The notes beneath the pieces were generated by a model, which did not search any database, was not told the origin of the DNA, and worked only from the letters and a program-made list of their open reading frames with translations. Below, piece by piece: positions 23,481 to 37,450 of a stretch of DNA of 64,000 nt. Made by a program: the position numbers and the translations under genes. The DNA is from Arbacia lixula. Taxonomy: Eukaryota > Echinodermata > Echinoidea > Arbacioida > Arbaciidae. The stretch is from NCBI GenBank assembly GCA_963669155.1, contig OZ022597.1, positions 6,539,630 through 6,603,629 on the forward strand. The letters run 5' to 3'. The stretch's first letter is position 1. Each line of letters starts with the position of its first letter.

Positions 23481-24052
23481 TTCATCTCCCCTCCCCCATT
23501 CCTTTTTTTTTTTTTCACCCCACCCATTCTCTCTATTTATTCTACTCACATCCTACTACCCCCATTAACCACCCCACTTCACATAACCATACCTTAAACA
23601 AACACAACAAAAAAACACAACATCCCCTTACCCCCCCTCTTTCCCCCAAATTCCACCTCCTAAATCCACCACTTACTCCCCCATTTCTATCTTCTTTTCT
23701 TTATTATTTTTTTTTCTTCAATTCTCCCACCTCCATAACCCCCACCCCATCCCTTCCTCATCCCTACAATCTCCCCCTCCACCTATCCTCTTAACCAAAC
23801 ACACCCAATCCCAAAACCAAACTCCCCCCTAATCTCCCCCCCCACCAACAAACTAACACCCATCTCCCCCTTCAACTACCCACCCCCACACCAATAACTC
23901 CAAACCAACAACCCCACCTCACACTCACAACTCCCTTCCCCAATCCCATAAAACCTATACAACAAACACTTTATCTTACCATCACTCCAAATATAATCAT
24001 AAAACCACCCTCCCTAAAACAACCACAACCCCCCCCCCATCCCACAATCCCC
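22419..24052 (+). other. G-free stretch of 1,634 bases, probably a base-call artefact
   Basis: The last G before the gap is at about 22418. From there to the first N the + strand contains only A, C and T. C is strongly enriched, over half of the bases in places such as 23881-23940. TC tracts (about 23082-23112, 23407-23475), TA runs and homopolymers of C and T are present. The stretch directly abuts a contig end. The expected continuation, as seen in copy B after ~42590, contains normal G content. A loss or systematic miscalling of G in a low-quality terminal read explains this best. Bisulfite-type conversion fits poorly, because G-to-A conversion would raise A and not C. Frames inside should not be annotated. 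Confidence 0.9.
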
Positions 24053-24252
24053 NNNNNNNNNNNNNNNNNNNNNNNNNNNNNNNNNNNNNNNNNNNNNNNN
24101 NNNNNNNNNNNNNNNNNNNNNNNNNNNNNNNNNNNNNNNNNNNNNNNNNNNNNNNNNNNNNNNNNNNNNNNNNNNNNNNNNNNNNNNNNNNNNNNNNNNN
24201 NNNNNNNNNNNNNNNNNNNNNNNNNNNNNNNNNNNNNNNNNNNNNNNNNNNN
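24053..24252. other. Assembly gap, exactly 200 N
   Basis: A run of 200 N separates the G-free stretch from the first base of copy B. The round number suggests a placeholder and not a measured distance. The frame spanning it on the minus strand is meaningless. Confidence 0.99.
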
Positions 24253-25155
24253 GGCGTACTACCGATTTTAGAACAAACAGGGGTAAGGACGCTTCGGACA
24301 GTGTGTACGCGTCCGGAGTTAAGACCACGCCCAACCCACCTCGCGAAGTCGTCCGCGGGACCAGTTCAGAGACACGCTTATTTTGAAGATAGATCGATCC
24401 GGACCGGTTTAAATGTATAAACGGTATTAGTATGTACCTCATGAGAGTACATTGGAATGCAGAGAAACGCGTCCCATTGCATGTAAACCACCTCGCGAGG
24501 CAGTCTACATGGCCTGTGAAACAAGTTCAGATACACTCTTCTCTTATAGAAAGATCGTTCCAGACCGGTTGACAAGTATATCCGATATGTGGTGGGCTGA
24601 GAGCGGGGAGGCGATTGAGAGGGAGCCTCAAGGTAATCTGGACAGGCGCCTTCAGAAAATGAAATTGAAACGGCTGGAGAAAGAGGTCATTGGACAAAAA
24701 CTTAAGATAAATTTTATCTGTGGCTTGACTTATCTGCAGAAAGAAAGAAACGTGGTTACGATTGTAACCAGAAACAGGTCCATATCGATATCCAACATAT
24801 TGACAGGAAAATGTGGAATAGGTTAGGAATTCTACTTTCAGACCACACCGTAAGCAGGAAACACAAACCTCATTCCTTTTTATATTTTGAGACTTTAACA
24901 TATATATATATTCTTCATTTTACGTGGAAACCTCATGTAAAACAATCTGTCTCACCGCTGGCAAGTCCGAAGTGGAAAAGCGGCAACACGTTTTTGGGCT
25001 TTGCATGGCACCTTTGTCGGCACCAACTAATACATGTGCTTGCGGCGTGGAGGAGAGTGAGAGGGTGAGTGGGTGAGGGTGTGTGTATGGGGGTGGGGTA
25101 GGGGTGAGGCTGAAACAGGGACCCTAAAGACGGGGGAGGGGAAGAGAGAAAGAGA

Positions 25156-25158
<3 letters not shown>

Positions 25159-25241
<83 letters not shown>
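25159..25241 (+). repeat. (GA)n with internal G run, copy B
   Basis: Counterpart of 5838-5892, longer and split by a run of about 10 G near 25193-25201. Confidence 0.95.
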
Positions 25242-25244
<3 letters not shown>

Positions 25245-25347
25245 GAAGAAGAACCAAAGAAGAAGAACTGAAACAAAAGTAATGAAAGATCAAAGCAGGA
25301 AAGGAGATGGAGGGGTAAAGTCAAATAGCGATAGACGTGGTATGGAA

Positions 25348-25350
<3 letters not shown>

Positions 25351-25400
<50 letters not shown>
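25351..25400 (+). repeat. (GA)n microsatellite, copy B
   Basis: Counterpart of 6003-6062 without the GCGA interruption. Confidence 0.95.
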
Positions 25401-25403
<3 letters not shown>

Positions 25404-26106
25404 AGAAGCAGGAGGAAGGAGAGGAGCAGGAACAGGAAGGGCAGGAGGAGAGGGGTGGGGTGAAGGGGAGGGGTAGGATTATACTTCATCAGAACCAAAG
25501 AAACCAGAAAGAGGGGCGAATATAGAGAGTCAGATGAAAGCAAAGAAATAAAATGGGCATATGAATATACACAAAGACGAAATAAACCGGAGGAAGGGGG
25601 TGGAGATTCCCGCGGAGGAAAACAAACGTCCATATCAACGTTTTTGTGGCAATGTTGGCGAGTGACAGGCCAATTAACCATGTCGATAGCACTTGACGCT
25701 AAATACAGAGCATGTAGACTCCTAGCCTGAAAGTGAGCAAATACTGTTTGGCAGGTAACGGACAAGGAGCCAAGAACACACATGACCGATACTATCCCTA
25801 TCCCTATGGGTGCTCTGCTATGCAGTATCCAGTTTTGAGCCGGCGATGAATTCATATTAGACATGTTAGAGCCGTTGCTATATCTCTAATCAAAGCGATG
25901 GAAATTGAAAATATATATGGCGAGGAAAGCTTTTCGTCCTACGATTTAAATGACGCCGATTTATCATTGCTTATCCCGTAATGTAGGCTGGCTTACCAAA
26001 GGGCAATTTGGGTAAATCCACGACTGGGATGGATGTGGAGTGAGTAGTGCGGGATGGGGACAGTGAGGGGGAGGGGGTGTGTGAGACAGACATACCATGC
26101 AGACAA

Positions 26107-26227
26107 GGAGAGAAATAGAGAGGGAGGGGGTGAGGGAGAGAGGGGGTGAGGGAGCGAGGGAGGGAGGGAGGGAGGGAGGGAGGGAGGGAGGGAGGGAGAG
26201 AGAGAGAGAGAGAGAGCGAGAGAAAAG

Positions 26228-26301
<74 letters not shown>

Positions 26302-26313
26302 GGGGGGGGGGGG
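26107..26313 (+). repeat. (GGGA)n-(GA)n-(G)n compound repeat, copy B
   Basis: Counterpart of 6762-6979. The GGGA block is longer (about 26157-26197) and the GA part shorter. Confidence 0.95.
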
Positions 26314-26884
26314 AGACACATCATGACGGGAGAGGGGATACTGAACAGAGAAATACCAAATGGGGTTTCGGCGGAAAGGATTATCGCTAAAGGGAAGAGA
26401 AGTAAGAAGGAGGTTAGAAAGCGAAAGAAGGAAGAAAGGATGAGAGAAGGTAGAATAGAAATAGAATAAAGGAACAGAGAGACTGGGTGAAACATACAGA
26501 GAAAGTGCGAGCTGAGGAATGCACTGAGAGGGAAGGGGATGAGGATGGCATCTTGGGTGAGAGAAGAGAGTCAAGACGATGGTCGTATTCGAAGAGGTTG
26601 TGAGGTCAAGGTGACTTTCATTAAGATTATCATGGCACTAACCTTTTGTATCGCAATTATCGAAATTCCACGGAGAGTAATGGAAACCGATGAAGATTCC
26701 CCCCCCCCCGCACACACATATTAAAACAAATGATAAAAACATATTATAATTCATGATAGTTCTTCATTAAAATGAAGGGTGTGGTTGGAGCGGGTGGGGA
26801 TGGGAGGGGGGGAGGTGAAATAGATTGTGACAGGATAAAGAGATAAAACCAAAACCAAGAAAAGAGAGAGACAAAAGAGAGGCG

Positions 26885-26914
26885 AGTGTGTGTATGTGTG
26901 TGTGTGTATATATG

Positions 26915-26970
<56 letters not shown>
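26885..26970 (+). repeat. (GT)n microsatellite, copy B
   Basis: Counterpart of 7528-7605, with TATATA and TTTG interruptions. Confidence 0.95.
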
Positions 26971-26972
<2 letters not shown>

Positions 26973-28399
26973 TTGTTTGCGCATATGTTGTGAGGTCAAT
27001 GCGACTTACATAAGGTAACGACCTTCTCGTGTGAAAATTCCACGTTAAAAACAAATTGTACTTCATGGCAGTATTTTCGCCATATTAATGGAAGTGAAGG
27101 ACATGGATTATGCAAGTGAAGTGGGGGTGGAAGGTCCCTTGTTATGTCACTCTATGTGTCGTCAACAACAGTTTCTTTCTGTTGTGCGTAAGCATTTTCG
27201 ACCTCCCTGGAATTTATTTATGTCATGTGAACTTTTAATGAAATAATCATAAACTGATACTAATTGGAGTAGGATAACCAGAAGTTTGTGGTATGTCATT
27301 GCTAATCCGAGAAAAATGTAAAACGTTGTCATTAATATGAAAGAAACTTTGGTCCTAGGTATGGCAATAAAATTAGTTTCCCGCCGTTCCCACCATGTCT
27401 GTAACATCTATGGCTGAGTTTTCTCAGTGGGAAGAAGAGAGCACCTATATTCAATTGACATAAGATATATGTCCAGTCCTGCACTTTACATACATTCTCT
27501 TCATCCATGATGAATGTTCAAATGTCACCCCAGTTCTGTAAATAGCGTGACGGAGATGGATAGAGGGCTCTTGGAAAGGCGCGCGCTTTTTTTGCGCGGG
27601 AAAAAAGACGATACTCAAGGAGGCACGAGTTATGCACATTATGTCACCGCGACGGAAAACATGGCTATATATTACACGCAGAGAGTGCGTCGGTGAAAAG
27701 GCTGAAGAGGGTTGAGAGCAATTGGACATTTACACTGAGTAATCGAGACGACTGGAGCGGTTCTTTTTAACTGAGAAAACTTGAATATAAACGCGATTGT
27801 GGAATACGCCTCCATATGTCATACAAGATTCCGGGAGAGATTGAAGAGCGCATTGTATTTTTTTTTAGGAATTGTTAGCGATATTTGCATTTTAAGCTAT
27901 TTGCAAAGGTAGGCCTTAGGGACATTTTAGGCTTGCGAGAGATTGAATGCTTAATGTAAAGAGGAAGGAATGTGCAAAAATAAATGTGGAAAGAAAAACC
28001 TGATACGAGGGATTTGAAAAGGGTTCTCCCCCGTTTAGCCCCGGCTGTTTGGGCGTTTAAGTCCACAGATCCCACCGGCGTTTTTATAATAAGTCAACAT
28101 TATCAGTTATTCCCCTGTACTCTATCCACCATCTCCTGTATTGGATCTACTTTAACAAAAAGAAGCAAGTACCATTTTGGACTCTTCGTGTTAATATGCG
28201 TTTGCATTGGCATCAGCGCAACACCATATGTACATTATAATGAAATCTCACTGCTAAATGAAAAGTATTTATCTTATTGTGCCTCTACGCCTACGTAGCT
28301 AAATGCTGGATGCTACCTGAATGCACAAATCACTCAAATTTAGAGTGATATGTCATTTGCTTCCTTTTGAAAAGCAAGGTAGTTTAGTCGTGGCAAAAT

Positions 28400-28600
28400 T
28401 ACATCACGTGCGTGATAGCGCCACCGCATACGACGACACGAATTTGCCATGCTTCTGCAGTCGTGAGGGCCTACGACGAGAAACGTGACGTCACCTCTTT
28501 TCACAAATCCAATAACCGGGTCCTGCCATTCAGCCAGTCGCAGAGTCGTACGACTGATCGGATCGTGACGTATGTGGTGGGCTTCAGGAGAATCCTTCAT
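28400..28600 (+). mobile_element. Dispersed ACGAC/GTCGT palindromic repeat, copy B
   Basis: Counterpart of 9040-9240. A few substitutions (for example GTGTCGTTTGCAATG to GTGACGTATGTGGTG) lie at its right part. See the copy A entry for the family description. Confidence 0.6.
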
Positions 28601-29726
28601 GCAGAATTTAGGGCGGCTAAAAATGAGATTTGATGGATGACTGGGTGTTGTCAGTTCGGCGTGATGGAGGTTGAAAACGCCATGGACCCTATCACGTGGT
28701 AGGGTCCATGAAAACACCATGTAACTATGAGATGTAGCTTTGCATCCATCCTGTTCGGCATTTTTTTTTAAATCTTAAGTATTACACGTCGGCCTACACA
28801 TTCGGGTGTTGTACTGTGATAAGGCAAAGTTTTCCTTTACTCACAGTTCAGATGTTTGGGCGATCCGGGGAAGAACGAGAAAATGATTATGAAACTGCCT
28901 CCCGACCCTCATATCTTGCAGAGTTCAAATGATAAATGACCACGAGTTTGAAAGTCAGGCATGTAATTTTGAGACGTAATTTTGAGATGGAAAGATAAAC
29001 AGGAAGGATGAGAGGGGCGGGGTGGGGGTGGGGGTAGGAGGAGAGAGGTGGGGGTGGGGATGGGGGAGAGACGTAAGGCAAGCGAGATAGGAAATCCGTA
29101 GGCGTGTGAATGTGGGAGTGTATGTATGTGGGTGTGGGTGTGTGTGTGAAAGGAACGGGGGGGGGGGGGGCTACTACTATAAATCAAATCGCGTTCATGA
29201 GATTTGTGATGTTTTCATGCTATTACATTACGACATCAGTTGCAGTTTATATGCTGCGATGCACACATGCAACTGGTGTTCTTTTGTGATAGTAGTACAT
29301 AAGTATGAATAGGAGAAATACCAATTTTATATTTACTACTTAAGATCAAAATTATCCTACCATTTGAATCGATATCACTCATGGGTAAGCCAACCATCCC
29401 ATAAACGCGTCAAGTGTTGATGGATCCACGAATATACATATAAACGAATAATGTAAGGTGTTTAGAATATAACCAGTGTGTGTATTCATAAAGTAAGCAT
29501 GTGTACTTGAGATCATAAACACATCATGTTTGTGCTTAGATATAAAGTGGTTTTCGTGTAAACGTGTAAGCTGTTAATTAAGATCAGATATACAATGACA
29601 ATAATGATACTTGATGTTTGATCGTAAAAATGTGTATCATACGAACATGTTACAATGTTAACAATATATTTTGTTTGTGTGGTTGATAAAGGTATTGAAG
29701 GGAGAAGGAGCGATAGGGAGAGAGAT

Positions 29727-29729
29727 ATA

Positions 29730-29762
<33 letters not shown>

Positions 29763-29848
29763 AGAGAGAAAGAGAGAGAGAGGGGGGGGAGGGAGAAGGA
29801 GAGAGAGGGAGAGAGAGAGAGGCAGAGACGGAGAGAAGGAGAGAGATA

Positions 29849-29925
<77 letters not shown>
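29727..29925 (+). repeat. (GA)n compound repeat, copy B
   Basis: Counterpart of 10387-10583, with G-run and GGCAGAGACGG interruptions. Confidence 0.95.
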
Positions 29926-29933
<8 letters not shown>

Positions 29934-30855
29934 CGAGGCAGATACATTTTATTATGCGAAGAGAGAATTTTGACTTTTCAGGGTTCATCGGAGGTTAAAC
30001 ATAAAAACACATAAGAAATGATAAAGAACACAATATTTGCTGTAAATGACACCCGCTTGCAAAATATGGGGAGGGAAGGACACGACTCAACCATAGGGAG
30101 GTGGAAGTCAGAAGAGATTTGATGGGTAAAATTAAAGCTGTAAGTTAAAACCAACCGACAGACAGACAGACAGGCAGACATACGAACAGCCAGCAAGAGA
30201 AAAGGTCAACATATCATTCGAACGTTTCTGGTCATCCCTCCAAAACATCTCGCGGCGATCTGAATTCCATCTTTCACTATTAATTTCCTCGTGTGGTGCT
30301 TGACACTCGAACGCTTTTCATTATTATCAAGTGTCATCGCAACTTTTGAACGTGGATTATTCCGCTCACAGGCAGCTATCCGTGTTATCAACACACTCGC
30401 AAGTAATTGTTTGTCTTTATTTCTTCATGTTGCAAATTCACTCTAAGATACAGTGGAGGAGTGGGGATTGACGTGACGTCATAGGTCTCGACACTGACAT
30501 CCATACAGTCAATTAAAACGTGTTGAATTAAACACATCATAATTCATGGGGCATGTCAAGTGCTGGCATAACAATTACCCTGTCCAAAATTCGGCCATGA
30601 TTTTGTTTTTACAATGTAAAAAATAATGGTGTGAAACTATGCAAGCTAGTGTCACCGTGCATACACCTTGTACACTTTGGTGTTAGTTTCAGATCCTGTA
30701 TTGTGAGGGATGTTCTTCAATTGTAATGTCATTTATGCACCGTGGTATTTGCCCGATTGCATATGCCTCCAAAAGGCGAAATTGTGATCTCAGTGTTTTG
30801 TGTGCATTTGAAAAAAAAGTTCAATCACACATCTCTAGACCGTAGACCAGGTAAG

Positions 30856-31035
30856 TGGGGGCATTTCATGAAAGTAGTCAGCACTGACTAAACAGTCAGT
30901 GCCAACAATTTCAGTTAAATGCTCGGTTTTGATTGGCTGATAGGCACTAGCCTCTGATTGTTACTATCGTAACTGTCGGAGAAAGACAACTTATCAGTGC
31001 TGCCAACTTTCATGAAATGCCCCCCCCCCCCCCCC
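30856..31035. mobile_element. MITE with poly-C right end, copy B
   Basis: Counterpart of 11512-11712. The left G run is 5 bases, against about 22 in copy A, while the right C run is about 18. The terminal inverted repeat GGGCATTTCATGAAAGT is intact. Confidence 0.85.
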
Positions 31036-31299
31036 GGATTGTAATTACACCAATGTTGAACAATCCAGTGAATAAAAACTACCAGACTGCATTTGTTCAT
31101 GAAGCTGTGTTGAATGATCGATGGAAAGACCAGAATGAGAATAGAAGCTGAATAACTGTTGGCATATCTGCATGAAAATAAACTAAAATGTGGTCGACTA
31201 TCTCATGTTTTTTCATTTTACTCTGTGATTATTGCTATCAATTGACCCGAGGTCATTTCATTTTCTACCAGCAATAATCTGCTCATGCGCAGATTGCAA

Positions 31300-31455
31300 T
31301 TAACGAACTGGCTGCAAAAGACGAATCATTTACAACCTTTTCTCTGGCTCCTCCACGGACTGAGAAATGAGGAGAATGATACAGTGACTAGTCCTAGATT
31401 GTTAGACTCCTTTTTTCGGCCTTAATAAGAAATGGCCTACATCCTGGGAGTCAAT
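31300..31455. mobile_element. Dispersed repeat (GACTAGTC family), copy B
   Basis: Counterpart of 11980-12135 with scattered substitutions. Confidence 0.55.
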
Positions 31456-31872
31456 CTACATTATCAGCATCGCCGAGCGGGAAAAAGAATTACGCCATAA
31501 ATTTTGCACAAAATAGTATTGACTTCTTCTATCATGTCTATAGTGGGTAGTTTCATGAATTGCAAAATAAAGTCAAACACATGCCGTTTACCTTCATCTA
31601 GAAATACCAATGTTTCCCAGGTCTTGGAATCATCACCCTTCCCCACAAGCTATTTGGAGTTGTGTTTCATGGATGTTGACATAGGAGCATAATAAAAACG
31701 TCATGATGTGGAATTGACCCGATAAATGTCAAATCCACCGACATCTTGGAGTGAGATTTACGGTGTAGTTAAAACATATTTATTGCGGTCCCAAAGCTAA
31801 GTGTACATGTATATCGGCTTCCATCGCTATCAGAGGGTAAATATCGTTCTCGTTTGTCCATAATTGTCCTTC

Positions 31873-31928
31873 CATCTCTCTCTCTCTCTCTCTTTCTCCG
31901 TTTCTGTATCTCTTTCTCTCTCTCACTC

Positions 31929-31967
<39 letters not shown>

Positions 31968-32228
31968 CTGTCTGTCTCTATATATGTCACTCTGTCTATA
32001 TGTCTCTCTCTCTGTCCGTCTGTCTGTCTCTCTCTGTACATATGTCACTCTGTCTATATGTCTCTCTGTGTGTCTGTGTGTCTGTGTGTCTGTCTGTTTC
32101 TCTCTCTCTATATATGTCATCTACATGTCTCTCTCTGTGTCTGTCTCTGTCTCTGTCTCTCTTCCTCTTTATCTCCCCGTCCCCAGACTACATTTCTCCT
32201 CTCTCTCTCCCTTTCCCTCCCCCCTCTC

Positions 32229-32282
<54 letters not shown>

Positions 32283-32322
32283 CCCCCCTCTCTCTCTCCC
32301 TCTCTCTTCCTCTCTCTCCTTT
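31873..32322 (+). repeat. TC/TCTG compound satellite, copy B
   Basis: Counterpart of 12547-13027. The motif ATGTCACTCTGTCTATATGTC is present twice, and a third copy is degenerate (ATATGTCATCTACATGTC). Confidence 0.93.
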
Positions 32323-33440
32323 CTCATAATATATCTCCCCACGTCTATCCCATCCAATTAACACGTTCACCTGTATAATTGCCATTGACATTCTCATAAA
32401 ACGTCCTCCAAAATCAATATATTTCTAATATCCATTCGATGAATAATGATATTTGTTTATTAGGACTGTTCCAAAAAATGCACATGGGTTGTAAAGACAG
32501 ATAGTTATAATACTGTCGGTAGGAAGCAGGGTCATGCTGAAGTTTTTCATTTGACGCTGATATGTACATGCAGTAACTTTATAACTTTATAAGTTAACAT
32601 ATACATTCATGAAATTAAACATAATCACTTGGAAGTGGGGAAAAGTATCACAGTGTTGAATGGTAATATGGATGATAATTGGATGTCGTATAACCAGTAG
32701 AACGATTTAGAAAACAGAAGACCTTTTCTTAGCTCGCATGCGCACGCGAACTACCTCCCATCCCAACCCCCCATCATCTTTCACCGCTCCGCAGTTTACA
32801 CCCCAAAGGAAAAGCATTTACTCGTATAGATATCACTTACGTTGAGTGCATGGGACAAGCACATTATTTCTCGTAATTGCAAAAAAGCCTACAGTAATTG
32901 GTCTAAGTTGCCGCAGCTATATCAAGCTCGAAAATATCAGGGAAAAGCTCGTCAAAATAGAGTGTTTATATTTAGGTCGCTATCCTGGGTACAGTATATT
33001 GAATATCTAGGTATACCAGCGTGTAGCCGTGGTTCAAGTCTACGTAAAGACTACGCAGATATATTATATATATTACGTAGATATATTATACATCAATTAA
33101 CTATGTCTGGATACATAGACTGGTGAGGGAAGCTTGAGAGAAACTTTAAGCCAAAGTTGTGATAGCACCAGTGCATCGGAAAGAAACATTCCATATCTGT
33201 TTTCTATCGACATTTTACTTCCATAAAACTAAGATGTTATGCATGTTTGATAATGAAGGGCGTGTGGTGAAGTACACTGTATCAGTTATGGAGTTATGAA
33301 ATGTCCATCGTAATCACGTCCTTACATGTTCCATCTTTAATGTGGTATTGAGTACCGATCTAAATCGAAATTCCGCCTCACTCAATGGTTGATCATTTCC
33401 ATGTTCACTCGATACACACGACGTGTTCCCGACTGCACAA

Positions 33441-33606
33441 TTTAAAGGAAAAGTCCACCCTGAAATAAAGTTGATTTTAATGAAAGCAACAACATGACGG
33501 TAATCCTTTTACGGATTTTTGTCAAGCCTTCATAAATTTGTTTCTTTCATGTTTTTTGTTGTTGTTGTTGATAAAATCAACTTTAGGGTATACATTCCTT
33601 TAAAAA
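33441..33606. mobile_element. MITE with TTTAAAGG ends, copy B
   Basis: Counterpart of 14181-14346, differing at about one base. It lies inside the tract of exceptional A/B identity. Confidence 0.8.
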
Positions 33607-33981
33607 AGTTCGGTAGTCTTAATCCCAGACCTATGATTTCATTCTGTCGATACATCCCTGTTATCGTGATATTCTAAATGGCTAATTCAACGCAGTAGTG
33701 GTTGTTGGTGATGTGTGGAGAGTTCTAACTAGAATGTCTGAGTGTTAGACTAGGCCTTAGCAGCTTGGAAGGTGCTTCACCTCCAGTACAAATTAAACGA
33801 TGCATTACCCCAGTCCCACACGTGCTTCTCATATACGTTTCCTGTCTCTTGACTGACGTGTTGAGTTTAGCGTTGGCTTTGACGCATTATTTTTTTCCTC
33901 TCTCGCATGTATTGAGTGCTAGAGCCTATCCCTTCTCGAGCGATACCGGAAATGGATGCTGCATACAGCACACAATATATT

Positions 33982-34142
33982 AGCGGGCACCTCCATACGT
34001 GACGTCACAAAATAAAACAATCAAAATATCTTAACTCTCTTATCCTTTGACGGATTTTCGTCAAACCTTCATTTATGTGTTTCTTTCATGTTTCTGCTTT
34101 TACTGAAACCAACTTAATTTCAAGGTGGCCTATCCCTTTAAG
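33982..34142. mobile_element. Half of a TTTAAAGG-family MITE, copy B
   Basis: Counterpart of 14722-14882 with about one difference. Confidence 0.6.
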
Positions 34143-35448
34143 ACGACCTTGCTCATATGAAGTTGTGACAAAACCCGATCATAACCCGTACCATCCCTAA
34201 GGACATCTAGCGCAATGGATAATACATAAATTGTGTGGATCATGCACAGTGGAAAGATCATGAAAATAGCGTGATCCACACGGTTTGTATATTCCCTCAG
34301 GTGACATGAAATGAATAAGAAATTGATCACCGCTCATATGATTTCGTTATTTATTGGCCAGTGAGCACCGCGCAGACCATTTTTAGCCGAGAGTAGACAT
34401 TACTTGTTTTGATCGTATTTTATCTTGCCAAGAGAAACTTATGCTCTTATGTGGTCGCCGAGGGAAACAGACCAATGGGATTGCCATTGTTAGTGGGATT
34501 ATGAATATTTAATTGGGGAATGAAGCCAGCAAAGAATAGAAGAAAGCTAGAGGGGAATACCTTACAAAGGCAGAGAATCGTTAGATACGTCATATCAAAT
34601 ACAAAAATATGTCTTAACGGAAATGAACTGAAAAACGAAATCAGCTATTAACTAAATGACTTGGTCATGGTAGCATGACATAATTTGGCTGGCAACTCTC
34701 CCGGGCATCTTAAAGTTGAGTAAAGGCATTACTTTATATTTGTATTCATAATTTCTTTTTACGATATAGTACTGTTCGTATGCGATTCTCTCACAAACGG
34801 GAACACTATAGTCACAGGGCTGTTTATGTCGTGATTTATTTCATATTCATTGGTGAAAAACGTACAAAAACATGAACAATAAACGGGAATGAGGTTTACA
34901 AACGTAGGGCATTGAATGGGTGAATCACGACAAAACGAATGTCTTTTAATACTGAAATGAACTCATTACTAACTGACTAATGATGTATGACATTATCACA
35001 TATTACTCTTGGCGTCATATTCATTGATGTTATGTTACAAGTGCATTCACTTGTAAGAATATGAATAGGAGTATTTATGCATACATGTGTTATTTGTCGG
35101 TGAAAGAAATATGCAAAGTATATTTGATATTAAAAGACAAATTGCCAAACAAACGCAAATCTTTTTTTTTTAAATACAAATATATCGTGAAAAGCTATTG
35201 GTCATTACCAAAATGATTGAAAAATGAATAGGTCATTAATCATCAGGGAATAACTGGGCACATTTCCATTCCCTGACAGATCTAATTTCGTCTCTTGTTT
35301 TCCCCATTGCTCCTCTCTTAACAGGGGTGAAATATGTGATACTCGCACGATCGAGAACATATATTGTCCACCAGGAATCGTAGCATCAAGGGATATATGT
35401 TATTTATCAGTGAAAGAAACGTGCAAAGACTGGAAGTAAGAAATGGAG

Positions 35449-35863
35449 GGTTTGTTTGCAAAAGGGGTTAGATCCACTTTAGACAATTCTGAGAAAATCT
35501 ACTTTTTTATTCTCCCATATCGCAATATTGTTATGCGGAACTAAATTGTCATGATATACTACCCTACCATGTGAACATAAAATTTGGTCTAAAAGAAACC
35601 TACCTGACTTCATATTTTTAAATATTTTTTTCTTCAAAAAGTTGCCTTTGTGGATCCAACCCCTTTTGCAAACAAACCAAAATGGATCGAACCCGTTTTG
35701 AAATAAAAGTGATTTTTCTTTGCCACTTTTGTTCACTTTTTAATGGGAATTTCAACATTTCTTTGGTATCATCTTATAGAGCTACTTCGAATCTATACAT
35801 GGAGACAAAAAACAATCAAATTTTATGAAAAATGGATCTAACCCCTTTTGCAAATGAGCTCTA
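35449..35863. mobile_element. MITE with GCAAAAGGGGTTAGATCCA ends, copy B
   Basis: Counterpart of 16146-16555. The right terminus here is TTTTGCAAATGAG, closer to the presumed consensus than TTTTGTAAATGAG in copy A. Confidence 0.85.
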
Positions 35864-37159
35864 CAAATAGACTTTCATTTGGCTACGCAGTTATCATATC
35901 ATCCGTGTATATTATTTCTTCATTACTGTGTACAAATCGCATATAGAAGATGTTTCTTGTATTTGGCACACACACACAGATAATTCGTTATTTGTCATTC
36001 GAATGTATTTACACCAGTAAACACACACACCTACCCTTTCGATTTGACGCAGAACGGATTTATTAATTGGGTGTGTTTTATTCATGTAGGCCAGTGGAAA
36101 TTAATTACGGAGTCCGAATACACAAGCACGTCCAAGACGTTAGCAGTTACTTTAATTAAGCATATATATTAATGCATGCTGAGGAAAACGCGTCTAATTC
36201 TATAAATGTTTTATACGAAGTGTCAATCAGAACTACCAATAGCCTCGTCTCCATGCTGACGAACTTTTTTCTAATCCAAAAAAGTTGCAAGTACACATTT
36301 GGGCTTTATACTGCGAGACTATTTTTTCGCAAGAAGATCTTCTATGATTTTGATAACAATATTATTGTTGCTTCTTTTATAAAATAACACAACATATTTT
36401 CTTGATCACTGTTTCGAACAGGAAGGTACTCGTTGATTAGCAGAAATACCGACCAAAAGAGTTGATTATCTTTCAACACTGAAGAACAACATCATTAAGC
36501 ATGTCGGATGGCGTTCACTGTTTCGCTATTAGTCAGGCGGATTGCTGTTCTTCTAAACGTATCTGTATTGCATTTGAAAACATTCACTAATGCGCATAAA
36601 GAGTACAGTCCTTTTTCCCAACGCAGATGCTGCAATCACAAAAACATATTTATCTGAAAATCGTGAAAACACAGACGATAACGAACTGGGGTAAGTGTTG
36701 ACATTACTTTCATGGCACAAAACACGATGATCTGTCTCGTTCGCTCCGTCTTAATGAGCATCATGATCACTACAGCTACAGAACGGTTTATGATGTAAAC
36801 AGATGGTCGAAGTCCATTGACAATATGGATAATACATTGACGCTCTGATAATGAGTTGAATTTGATAAAAGAACGAACATACGAATAAGTTTGAGACAAA
36901 TCACACACAAAAAAAGTCATGTTCTTTCAAAATTGAGATTAAAAAAAAAAGTACCCAAGAGCCTAACTATAGCATGCTACCATGTCTACGGAACATCATT
37001 GGTGCGCATTGACACAATGTGTACAAACGAAATCGTTGTTGGATAAGAACAAAAACACAATACCCACAACATCACTTGTCTAGTTATAATTTAAATACTG
37101 TTTCAGAACTTCCCTCCCAATGATAGAATTGCAAACTGATTTAGGCGAAATTATATTAT

Positions 37160-37450
37160 ATTATTAATTTGACGAGGTTTTGGGTAGATCGTCCGAGACC
37201 TATAGTCTAATAAAACCTGAAGACCAGGGATCGCTCTGCGCTATGGCCCGCATGCGATTATGAATGTAAACTATTGTCTGTGCGTTTCAAACAGGGAGAG
37301 TTCCTGAAAAGGTTTGTGAGGCCATGAATGTGAGGGTATGCTGCTAATTCCTGCCGAGTGTCGTGTCACGACTTTTGCAAATGGGACACCCCTGTCTTTA
37401 AGAGTTATATTGACAAATAACGTATCTATCAAAACGTGCAGGTTTATATG
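37160..37450 (+). mobile_element. Dispersed repeat (GGGACACCCCTGTCTT family), copy B
   Basis: Counterpart of 17820-18120, with a deletion of about 20 bases after GAATGTGAG and a GTCGT insertion near CGAGTGTC. Confidence 0.6.

Noticed and set aside
22419..24052. Bisulfite-converted sequence as explanation for missing G
   Set aside because: G-to-A conversion would raise A, but C is the base in excess. Ordinary dropout or miscalling fits better.
24014..24442. 142-residue frame crossing the gap
   Set aside because: It runs through 200 N and into the G-free stretch.
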